Part shown: positions 24,752 through 31,112 of the stretch, piece after piece
Layout: every line of letters begins with the position of its first letter
How positions within the stretch are numbered: the first letter of the stretch is position 1
Position numbers and translations under genes: made by a program
Origin: Bacteroidales bacterium
GTDB taxonomy: Bacteria; Bacteroidota; Bacteroidia; Bacteroidales; UBA3824
Length of the DNA stretch: 64,000 nt
Direction of reading: 5' to 3'
NCBI GenBank assembly: GCA_017960885.1
Contig: JAGCYI010000008.1
Location: 1 to 64,000 of the forward strand
Notes under the pieces: model-generated
Seen by the model: the letters and a program-made list of their open reading frames with translations, nothing else
Databases searched by the model: none
What the model was told of the DNA's origin: nothing

Positions 24752-24838
24752 CATCGGCGGCAGTTCCGCCGCGCTGCGCTGCGCTCATCGGCGACAGTTC
24801 CGCCGTGTTTCGCTCCGCTCATCGGCGACAGTTCCGCC
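24752..24838 (+). repeat. Three tandem repeats with 34-bp period near attR
   Basis: The 19-nt core CATCGGCGACAGTTCCGCC (first copy CATCGGCGGCAGTTCCGCC) starts at 24752, 24786 and 24820, each 34 bp apart. The first copy contains a GGCGG/CCGCC hairpin. The position 30 bp inside the right att site suits arm-type recombinase binding. The rest of 24600-24867 shows no gene. Confidence 0.7.
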
Positions 24839-24867
24839 CCCTCCAAATTACCTTTACGGTAATATTG

Positions 24868-24918
24868 GCGTATGATTCATAATCATAAGGTCCCCGGTTC
24901 AATCCCGGGTCTCGCTAC
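24868..24918 (+). repeat. attR core (51-bp direct repeat, right copy)
   Basis: The truncated 3' part of tRNA-Met is identical to 17302-17352. It is preceded by unrelated sequence (TTACGGTAATATTG), so no tRNA is formed here. Confidence 0.93.
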
Positions 24919-25012
24919 AGGGTATTTTGAGAATTTATAAACTTTTTCATAAGTTTATAATAGTGGTTAAAGGAGTAAGACCCGTTATTGAAAAATAGCG
25001 GGTCTTTTTTTT
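24919..25012 (+). ncRNA. Original tRNA-Met tail (right copy): hairpin, conserved linker and terminator
   Basis: It contains AGGGTATTTTGAGAATT, a 10-bp hairpin (24935-24960), the exact 17-nt TAGTGGTTAAAGGAGTA and a strong terminator (AGACCCG.../...CGGGTCT, 12 bp, eight T). Compared with the left copy, stem positions differ by pairing-preserving changes. It is now separated from its tRNA by the element and has no visible promoter. Confidence 0.5.
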
Positions 25013-25095
25013 ATTGCCATAGCGGGATAAAAAAATCCGCAGTCTTCCATATAAAATGGTTGGCTGCGGATAGTCTATGGAAACAACTAATTATT

Positions 25096-26139
25096 CTAAT
25101 TGTTTTCGGGGCGGAGCTTGCGTACTGTTACGGCTGTTTGCCACATTTCGCTTTCGCGGAGAGCCTTGAGCTCTTTTTCGAGACCTTCGCGATAGTCGGG
25201 CTTAGAGTTGGCGTCGATAGAGATCTGAGCCTCGTTGCCGCATTTTACGCTTTCGTAAAGTTTCTGAACCACGGGTTTGATGGCGTCGTGGAAACGGGGG
25301 AACCAGTCGAGTGCGCCGCGCTGTGCTGTGGTAGAGCAGTTGGCGTACATCCAGTCCATACCGTTCTTTGCAAAGAGAGGTCCGAGGCTCTGTGTGAGTT
25401 CCTCAACTGTTTCGTTGAAAGCCTCAGAGGGAGAGTGACCATTCTCGCGGAGCACTTCGTATTGAGCCAAGAGAAGACCCTGGATAGCGCCCATCAACGA
25501 ACCGCGTTCGCCGGTGAGGTCTGATGTAGCCTCGCGCTGGAAAGTGGTCTCGAACAAGTAGCCCGAACCGATACCGATACCGAGTGCGAGAGTTTTTTCG
25601 AGAGCCTTGCCGGTAGCGTCCTGATAAACTGCGTAAGAAGAGTTCAAGCCGCGGCCTTCGAGAAACATTGTGCGGAGCGATGTGCCCGAACCTTTGGGGG
25701 CAACCATTATAACGTCGATATCCTTTGGAGGAACCACGCCTGTGCGGTCGCTCCAAGTGATGGCGAATCCGTGTGAGAAATAGAGCGATTTGCCAGCTGT
25801 GAGATATTTTTTCAAAGTAGGCCATACCGACATTACAGCGGCATCTGAAAGAAGACACATTATAATAGTGCCTTTTTCGCAAGCCTCTTCAATTGAGAAA
25901 AGTGTTTCGCCGGGTTTCCAGCCGTCGGCTTTGGCTTTTTCAAAAGTTTTGCCGGCGCGTTGACCAACAATTACATTAAAACCGTTGTCGCGGAGGTTTT
26001 GCGATTGTCCGGGACCCTGTACACCGTATCCAATTACGGCGATGGTTTCGTTTTTTAAGATTTCACGTGCTTTTTCCAAAGGAAATTCCTCGCGGGTCAT
26101 CACATTTTCGATAACACCGCCAAAATTCATCTTTGCCAT
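25096..26139 (-). CDS. ilvC: Ketol-acid reductoisomerase
   Basis: The 347-residue enzyme has the N-terminal NADP(H)-binding motif AVIGYGVQGPGQSQNLRDNG and a C-terminal knotted helical domain. Mg-binding and catalytic segments include VAPKGSGTSLR and SDLTGERGSLMGAIQGLL. It converts acetolactate to dihydroxyisovalerate in Val/Leu/Ile synthesis, in the cytoplasm, using NADPH. It is the last of the three ilv genes, 127 nt after ilvN. A minus-strand TACTTTTG box lies in that gap (26183-26190), so it may also have its own weak promoter. Length and motifs match Bacteroidota IlvC. Confidence 0.95.
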   Translation of the reverse strand: MAKMNFGGVIENVMTREEFPLEKAREILKNETIAVIGYGVQGPGQSQNLRDNGFNVIVGQRAGKTFEKAKADGWKPGETLFSIEEACEKGTIIMCLLSDAAVMSVWPTLKKYLTAGKSLYFSHGFAITWSDRTGVVPPKDIDVIMVAPKGSGTSLRTMFLEGRGLNSSYAVYQDATGKALEKTLALGIGIGSGYLFETTFQREATSDLTGERGSLMGAIQGLLLAQYEVLRENGHSPSEAFNETVEELTQSLGPLFAKNGMDWMYANCSTTAQRGALDWFPRFHDAIKPVVQKLYESVKCGNEAQISIDANSKPDYREGLEKELKALRESEMWQTAVTVRKLRPENN

Positions 26140-26266
26140 TTCTGTATTTTATTATTTGGTTTGTTATGTATTTTCGTTTGCACAAAAGTAGAGATAATTT
26201 TTTAAAGAGGAGAGATTTTGAGGGAAATTTTTATTCGACAACCATTTATTAATCAGGGATGCTTTC

Positions 26267-26806
26267 TTATTCCCTCTCCTCAGCCTCGTCTCTTCTTGCC
26301 AAAACATCCTGCAGCTTGCCCATAGGCCTGGTGACGATAATCCTTGCCGACTGCACAAACTCACGCACGTCGAAGTCGCGGAGGTTGTTCTTGAGGAACA
26401 TTTCGAGGTTGGCCTGCGTGCCGGTTTTTTCGAGAACCACAAACTCCTCTTCCTGTTCAAAAATACGCACGTTCCAAGTGTCTACAAGGGTCTTGATGCG
26501 GCGGAGGGTATCCTTGCTGTCGATGGCTATCTTGTAGAGGGCGAGGCACTGCGATATTATCTGGTCTTCGCGGTAGAGGAACACCTTGGCCACCTCCACC
26601 TGCTTTTCGATACATTTGGCAAGGTGCTTGGCCTGTTCCAATGTGGAAATGATGGTGATGACAAACGAGTGCAGACCCTCGTGCACGCACGACGACGTGT
26701 TGAGGGTTTCGATATTTACCTTGTGCCGCGTAAAGATGATCGAGATGCGGTTCAAAAGTCCGATGTGGTTTTCGGTATATATTAAAAAGGTGTATTTCTT
26801 TTTCAT
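26267..26806 (-). CDS. ilvN: Acetolactate synthase small (regulatory) subunit
   Basis: The 179-residue protein has an N-terminal ACT domain (YTFLIYTENHIGLLNRISIIFTRHKVNIETLN) and a second ACT-like region, with FEQEEEFVVLEKTG at the C-terminal side. The subunit binds valine and gives feedback inhibition of the large subunit. Its ATG overlaps the ilvB stop by one base (TAATG), implying tight translational coupling. The length fits the long IlvN/IlvH type rather than the short one. Confidence 0.93.
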   Translation of the reverse strand: MKKKYTFLIYTENHIGLLNRISIIFTRHKVNIETLNTSSCVHEGLHSFVITIISTLEQAKHLAKCIEKQVEVAKVFLYREDQIISQCLALYKIAIDSKDTLRRIKTLVDTWNVRIFEQEEEFVVLEKTGTQANLEMFLKNNLRDFDVREFVQSARIIVTRPMGKLQDVLARRDEAEERE

Positions 26807-28521
26807 TATTCTTGATTTTTAGGTAGTTCAAAAACTTGGTCGCCTGCGCTTCCGCCGGTCTTGATTACGGGGTAGATGTTGGTGTTTTTTTCTACCTGAG
26901 CCTCAATAAGAAACGGTCCAGGAGTGGTGAGCATGTCCTCAACGGCTTTTTCCAACTCTGACTGTGTGGACACTCTGCAGCCGGGAATGTCGTATGCGGC
27001 GGCAATCTTCACAAAATCAGGGTTTTGCAACTCCTTGAAATAGTCGTGTCCCTTGTAGTAAAGATCCTGCAACTGGCGAATCATTCCTAAATATTTGTTG
27101 TTCAGTATGATAACCTTGATTGGCAGACGGTATTGCATAATAGCGCCAAGTTCCTCCATAGTCATCTGGAAACCGCCGTCGCCCATAAACGCCACAATGT
27201 TGCAGCCTTGTATAGCGTTGGCAGCGCCAATAGCAGCCGGAAGCGCAAAACCCATAGTGCCGAGTCCGCCGCTGGTAATCAGACAGTCGGAGACGGTGTG
27301 ACGGAAATACCGAGCCGCAGCCATCTGGTTTTGTCCCACGTCGGTAACGCATACCGCGCCCATCGGCAGACGCGACGAAACTGCGTCCACAACCCTTCCC
27401 ATACGGAGCTCTTCGGCATTGGGGTCGAGGTCGTGGTCGATTATTTTGGTATGTTCAATGTTGCGGTAGAATGATATTTTTTCCACCCATTTGGGATTCT
27501 CCTTGGGTCGGATGCGCTCGTTGATAAGTTTCAAGGCTGATTTGGCGTCGGCATTGATAGGCACGTAGGCGCGTTTCACCTTGTTGAGCTCGGCAAAATC
27601 GATGTCGATGTGTATAATTTTGGCTTTGGGCGCGTATTTCTTCACGTTGCCAGTAACTCGGTCGGCAAAACGCATACCCACGGCCAGCAGCACGTCGCAC
27701 TCGTTGGTCATCATGTTGGCGGCGTAGTTGCCGTGCAGACCCACCATTCCGGCAAAGAGCGGACTGTCGCTCGAAAACGCCGTGAGACCCTTGAGCGTGC
27801 AGCCTACGGGGATGTTGAGCTTTTCGGCAAGGGTGCGCACCTCGTCGCGGCATTTGGAGATCAACGCTCCGTGTCCCACCACCATAAACGGACGCTCGGC
27901 ATTGTTGAGCAGTTCGGCGGCGGTGTCTATCTTCTCCACGATGGGTTTCCATTTGGGATGATAGTTGGCTATCTTGGTGCATTGATGATATTCAAACTCC
28001 TTTATGATAGATAGTTGCGCATTTTTGGTAATATCCAGCAACACAGGACCGGGGCGACCGCTGCGGGCAATGTAGAAAGCCTTGGCGATGGTTTCGGCAA
28101 TCTCGTCGGCGGTGGTAATCTGATAGTTCCACTTGGTCACAGGCATTGAGAAACCCACCACGTCGGTTTCTTGAAACGCGTCGTAGCCCAAATCTTCGGA
28201 GTTTACCTGACCAGTGATGCACACGATAGGCACGCTGTCGAGCATAGCGTCGGCAATGCCGGTGAGCAGGTTGGTAGCTCCGGGACCCGATGTGGCCATG
28301 CACACGCCCACCTTGCCCGACGCCTCGGCGTATCCCTCGGCGGCATGCACCGCGCCCTGTTCGTGACGCAGCAGTATATGCGATATTTTTTTCTCGTAGT
28401 TGTAAAACTGGTCGTAAATAGGCAGGTTGGCGCCGCCCGGATAGCCGAACACAATGTCCACGTTTTCGGCAATGAGGGCGAGCGTGATGGCTTCAGCTCC
28501 TGATATGTTGTTGTATCTCAT
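26806..28521 (-). CDS. ilvB: Acetolactate synthase large (catalytic) subunit
   Basis: The 571-residue enzyme is ThDP-dependent. N-terminal VFGYPGGANLPIYDQFY and HEQGAVHAAEGYAEASGKVGVCMATSGPGATNL carry the catalytic Glu (in RHEQGA). A central FAD-binding-like domain follows, then the C-terminal ThDP motif GDGGFQMTMEELGAIMQYRLPIKVIILNN. It condenses two pyruvates to acetolactate, or pyruvate with 2-ketobutyrate. It is first in the ilvBNC operon and lies right after the attenuator described at 28536-28649. All catalytic motifs are present. Confidence 0.96.
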   Translation of the reverse strand: MRYNNISGAEAITLALIAENVDIVFGYPGGANLPIYDQFYNYEKKISHILLRHEQGAVHAAEGYAEASGKVGVCMATSGPGATNLLTGIADAMLDSVPIVCITGQVNSEDLGYDAFQETDVVGFSMPVTKWNYQITTADEIAETIAKAFYIARSGRPGPVLLDITKNAQLSIIKEFEYHQCTKIANYHPKWKPIVEKIDTAAELLNNAERPFMVVGHGALISKCRDEVRTLAEKLNIPVGCTLKGLTAFSSDSPLFAGMVGLHGNYAANMMTNECDVLLAVGMRFADRVTGNVKKYAPKAKIIHIDIDFAELNKVKRAYVPINADAKSALKLINERIRPKENPKWVEKISFYRNIEHTKIIDHDLDPNAEELRMGRVVDAVSSRLPMGAVCVTDVGQNQMAAARYFRHTVSDCLITSGGLGTMGFALPAAIGAANAIQGCNIVAFMGDGGFQMTMEELGAIMQYRLPIKVIILNNKYLGMIRQLQDLYYKGHDYFKELQNPDFVKIAAAYDIPGCRVSTQSELEKAVEDMLTTPGPFLIEAQVEKNTNIYPVIKTGGSAGDQVFELPKNQE

Positions 28522-28535
28522 AAAGTTTTGTTTTT

Positions 28536-28572
28536 AATAAAAAAGCCGCTCCAATTTATAAGGTGCGGCTTT
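28536..28572 (-). terminator. Attenuator terminator of the ilv operon (segments 3 and 4)
   Basis: On the minus strand AAAGCCGC pairs with GCGGCTTT, extended by two G-C pairs beyond a T-T mismatch, and is followed by a U-rich tail (TTTTTTATT). It ends 15 nt before the ilvB start codon, the place for a leader terminator. Confidence 0.85.
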
Positions 28573-28598
28573 AATATGCGTAATCAATCCCGCCGCAA

Positions 28599-28649
28599 TT
28601 AACTATGCGGTACGACCACGACGGGAATATATGATACATTGTTATACAT
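28599..28649 (-). CDS. ilv leader peptide (16 residues)
   Basis: Read on the minus strand the ORF is MYNNVSYIPVVVVPHS. It has four consecutive Val codons (GTC GTG GTC GTA), an Ile and one further Val, in a 16-codon ORF about 20 nt after the predicted transcription start. These are the amino acids made by the operon. Segment 1 (ACCGCA, overlapping the Pro-His codons) can pair with segment 2 (TGCGG). Segment 2 (GCGGC) can pair with segment 3 (GCCGC), and 3 with 4 in the terminator. This is the classic ribosome-stalling attenuation design: low charged Val-tRNA stalls the ribosome, frees segment 2 and prevents the terminator. Confidence 0.85.
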   Translation of the reverse strand: MYNNVSYIPVVVVPHS

Positions 28650-28670
28650 AATATAGTCTTGTTTACCACC

Positions 28671-28701
28671 GCAAAAGTACAACTATTTTTAAAAACAACA
28701 A
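28671..28701 (-). promoter_or_regulatory. Promoter of the ilv leader
   Basis: On the minus strand, TTG (28701) and TACTTTTG (28672-28679) are 22 bp apart. Transcription should start near 28665, upstream of the leader peptide. Confidence 0.75.
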
Positions 28702-28717
28702 ATTTTCTCAAAAAAAC

Positions 28718-28748
28718 TTGACACGTATTTGATAATTTCGTACCTTTA
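28718..28748 (+). promoter_or_regulatory. Promoter of the siaB-like gene
   Basis: TTGACA at 28718 and TACCTTTA (one mismatch to TAnnTTTG) at 28741-28748, 23 bp apart, divergent from the ilv promoter. Confidence 0.6.
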
Positions 28749-28842
28749 ACAAAAATTTTAAAACGGTGTCGAATGGCACGGTAAATGCACTGAAATTTTG
28801 TCAGAAATACATTATAACACCAACAACAAACCACAGAGCCAC

Positions 28843-29955
28843 ATGTCAGAGCGTGATTTTATATTGGAACTGATGCAGTCGACAGTCAACGAGGACCTGC
28901 ACTACTTTTATAGAGGTGAGTTTACGCAGAGCCTCTCTCATCAGATTCTCTCGCTTGCCGAAAAAAATATCGACAAAGACCATATCTCGTCGAAAATCAA
29001 GAAGCGAGTGTTCCACATTATGGTTGAGAGCATTCAGAATATCTCACGCCATCAAGACGAGCCTTACAAGCCAGAGGAGACAGCCATTTTCGGCATTCAA
29101 AAAAGAAGCGAGCATTACTACATCACCACCGGCAACGTTATCGAAAACGCCAAGACAGAATCGCTCTGCAGCAAGCTCGACAAAATCAACAATCTTGACC
29201 AGGAGGAACTCGACGCATTCTACCGCGAGGTGCTCAGCAACGGACAGCTGTCGTCGAAGGGCGGCGCTGGTCTCGGCCTTATCGAGATGGCTCGCAAGTC
29301 GGGCAACAAGCTCAAATACGCCCTGAAACAAATCAGCGACCTGATGTCGTATTTCTATCTGCACAGCAGCATCAACACAATCACCCTTAGCGAAGCTCCT
29401 GAGCCGCCCGACGATTCGGTATACTCGCTCAAATATATGACCGACCTCCACCAGTTTATTATCGACAACAATGTGCTGCTAATTTACAGCACGGTGTTCG
29501 ACCAGGACAGCCTCCTGAGCCTGATTCAGATAATGAAAAACCGTGGCGACACACTCAATTCGCGCAAAAAGCTCATCAGCCTGATGGTGGAGATGCTTCA
29601 AAACATTATTCATCATGGTGATGTGGATTTCGATGGCATAAAAGGTAGCAAAGGTATTTTCTATATAGCCGAGAACAATGGCTGCAACGAACTTACCACT
29701 ATCAATTATATCGCAAACAGTTCTATAGAAAAGCTTAAAGCCAAAATAGACTATATCAACTCGCTTTCCGACGAGGAGCGCGAAGATTATTACAACGAAC
29801 GCCTGTTTGATTTCCGCATGACCACAAACAAAGAGGCTGGACTTGGCTTTATTGAGATGCGGATCAAGAGCAAAAACCCGCTCGAATACTCTTTTGAAAA
29901 AGTTGACAACGACTATTCTCTTTTTAAATATACTATTCAACTACGAAACAATTAA
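28843..29955 (+). CDS. siaB: SiaB-family protein kinase with two tandem kinase domains (DUF6272)
   Basis: The 370-residue protein consists of two related histidine-kinase-like ATPase domains. Domain 1 has VESIQNISRHQ (N box) and SSKGGAGLGLIEMARKSGNKLKY (G boxes). Domain 2 has VEMLQNIIHHGDVD and NKEAGLGFIEMRIKSKNPLEY. Single-domain SiaB proteins are about half this length. SiaB phosphorylates SiaC on a threonine; a PP2C phosphatase (SiaA) reverses it. The ATG at 28843 was chosen because the only longer start is a TTG. SiaC follows 23 nt downstream. Both domains keep the Asn and Gly motifs, so both may be active. Confidence 0.88.
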   Translation: MSERDFILELMQSTVNEDLHYFYRGEFTQSLSHQILSLAEKNIDKDHISSKIKKRVFHIMVESIQNISRHQDEPYKPEETAIFGIQKRSEHYYITTGNVIENAKTESLCSKLDKINNLDQEELDAFYREVLSNGQLSSKGGAGLGLIEMARKSGNKLKYALKQISDLMSYFYLHSSINTITLSEAPEPPDDSVYSLKYMTDLHQFIIDNNVLLIYSTVFDQDSLLSLIQIMKNRGDTLNSRKKLISLMVEMLQNIIHHGDVDFDGIKGSKGIFYIAENNGCNELTTINYIANSSIEKLKAKIDYINSLSDEEREDYYNERLFDFRMTTNKEAGLGFIEMRIKSKNPLEYSFEKVDNDYSLFKYTIQLRNN

Positions 29956-29978
29956 TCTGTTATTCATTACGCAAAAAA

Positions 29979-30356
29979 ATGGAAAAACTAATTATTCAAC
30001 ACACCGAAGAAACTCCCTCAGTAACATTAGACAAAGACAACGGAGTGTTTCGCATATCCGAAAACTCCTATCCCGACGACGCGCTCAGGTTTTACCAGCC
30101 TGTGGTTGAATGGATAAAGAAGTATTGCGAAGACCCAAATCCCGAAACCGTGTTTGAATTTGCGTTTTCGTACTTTAACACATCGAGCGAAAAAATTATA
30201 ACCAAGATACTCAACATGTTGAAAGAAAACAGTTCGAAAACCGCCCTGACGATAAAGTGGTGCTACGAGTCGGACGACACCGACATGCATAAGTCTGGCA
30301 TCCGTTTTTCGCAACTGTGCGACATGCATTTTGAATTTGAAGAGATTGAATGTTGA
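29979..30356 (+). CDS. siaC: SiaC-family regulatory phosphoprotein (DUF1987)
   Basis: The 125-residue protein matches SiaC, with TPSVTLDKDNGVFRISENSYPDDALRFYQPV and FAFSYFNTSSEKIITKIL. Thr68 in the FNTSS motif aligns with the threonine phosphorylated by SiaB in Pseudomonas SiaC. There, unphosphorylated SiaC binds and activates the diguanylate cyclase SiaD. No GGDEF protein is seen here, so the target must differ or lie elsewhere. It is probably co-transcribed with the upstream kinase and ends at a bidirectional terminator. Confidence 0.92.
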   Translation: MEKLIIQHTEETPSVTLDKDNGVFRISENSYPDDALRFYQPVVEWIKKYCEDPNPETVFEFAFSYFNTSSEKIITKILNMLKENSSKTALTIKWCYESDDTDMHKSGIRFSQLCDMHFEFEEIEC

Positions 30357-30363
30357 CAATACA

Positions 30364-30396
30364 AAAAAAGCGGAACCTTGGCGGCGCCGCTTTTTT
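30364..30396. terminator. Bidirectional terminator
   Basis: AAAAAAGCGG/CCGCTTTTTT 10-bp stem between the convergent siaC and hsp20 genes. Confidence 0.85.
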
Positions 30397-30416
30397 GAGA
30401 GATTAAGCACTGTGGC

Positions 30417-30860
30417 TTATTGGATTTCTACCGAAGTCTTGGTGTCTTGATGAGCCGCCTTAGGTACTTTGATAGTGAGGATACCGTTGACGTAAGAAGC
30501 CGAAATAGCGGACGTGTCGACATCCTTAGGCAGTGTGAACGAGCGGCGGAAAGATCCGTATGAGTATTCTCTGCGGTAAACGTCAGACTTGCGGTTTTGC
30601 TCGGTCTGTGTTTCGCGTTCCACCTCTATCGACAGCTCGTCGCGCAGGATATTCACCTTGAAATCTTTTTTCTCGTATCCCGGGGCGGCCATGTCGATTA
30701 CAAAGTCGGTGTCGGTTTCGCTGATGTTTACAGCCGGAATGCAGAACTGTTTTTTGTTCTGGTAGTAAGGATTGAAAATTCCATTGTCGAAAATGGAGTC
30801 CGAATTTAATAATCTTTGCAACATATTTGCCTCCGTATTTAAATAGTTATATGATTTCAT
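30417..30860 (-). CDS. Hsp20/alpha-crystallin small heat-shock protein
   Basis: The 147-residue chaperone has N-terminal AYNYLNTEANMLQRLL-type variable residues. An alpha-crystallin domain follows, with AVNISETDTDFVIDMAAPGYEKKDFKVNI and the closing ASYVNGILTIKVPKA (consensus GVLTIxxP). It holds unfolding proteins in the cytoplasm. It is preceded by three near-palindromic TGTCA/TGACA motifs at 30941-30987, likely operator sites. It is convergent with siaC and divergent from the giant sensor gene. Confidence 0.95.
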   Translation of the reverse strand: MKSYNYLNTEANMLQRLLNSDSIFDNGIFNPYYQNKKQFCIPAVNISETDTDFVIDMAAPGYEKKDFKVNILRDELSIEVERETQTEQNRKSDVYRREYSYGSFRRSFTLPKDVDTSAISASYVNGILTIKVPKAAHQDTKTSVEIQ

Positions 30861-30940
30861 ATTCTAAGTTTTAATTGGTTTGACATTTCACAAATCAATT
30901 TTTCAAACTGCATGCCAACGCAGAAAACGGGCTATTTTTC

Positions 30941-30987
30941 TGTCAAAATGTCAGTTATGCGACATTTAGTCAATGACAAAATGTCAT
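30941..30987. promoter_or_regulatory. TGTCA-AAA-TGTCA / ATGACA-AAA-TGTCAT operator-like repeats
   Basis: TGTCAAAATGTCA (30941-30953), GACATTTAGTC (30961-30971) and the perfect palindrome ATGACAAAATGTCAT (30973-30987) lie in the divergent region between hsp20 and the sensor gene. A related TTGACATTT sits at 30880. They may be a heat-shock or stress regulator site. Confidence 0.6.
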
Positions 30988-31081
30988 ATTAGCGGTTAAG
31001 GATGAATGATATCGATAAATGCAATAGATAATAATACATAAATTTAACATGTAAACGACAACACTATTTGTTAAAAATCAG

Positions 31082-31089
31082 TATATTTG
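31082..31089 (+). promoter_or_regulatory. -7 box (TATATTTG) of the sensor phosphatase gene
   Basis: Exact TAnnTTTG match 24 bp upstream of the ATG at 31113. No TTG lies at the expected distance. Confidence 0.5.
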
Positions 31090-31112
31090 CAATAGTGGTA
31101 TTCTAGAGATAA

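Larger units (their letters stand above)
17302..24918 (+). mobile_element. 7.6-kb integrative element in tRNA-Met
   Basis: The element is bounded by a 51-bp perfect direct repeat derived from the 3' part of tRNA-Met (17302-17352 and 24868-24918), with a tyrosine recombinase gene as first gene. Cargo in order: integrase, small basic protein, putative replication protein, membrane/zinc-finger protein, 1.1 kb of hairpin-rich DNA, a parS-like site, an orphan small protein, a RelE-type toxin-antitoxin pair, a DUF4248 regulator and two small phage-like genes. There is no recognisable relaxase, coupling protein, transposase, capsid or terminase. It could be a phage-satellite-like, plasmid-derived or mobilisable element that relies on a helper. 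Confidence 0.9.

Noticed and set aside
24752-24838. CRISPR-like array
   Set aside because: Only three copies, intervening 15-nt segments are similar in composition, and no cas gene is present.
24868-24918. Second tRNA-Met gene
   Set aside because: Only the 3' part is present; the acceptor 5' strand and D arm are missing, so it is an attR remnant.
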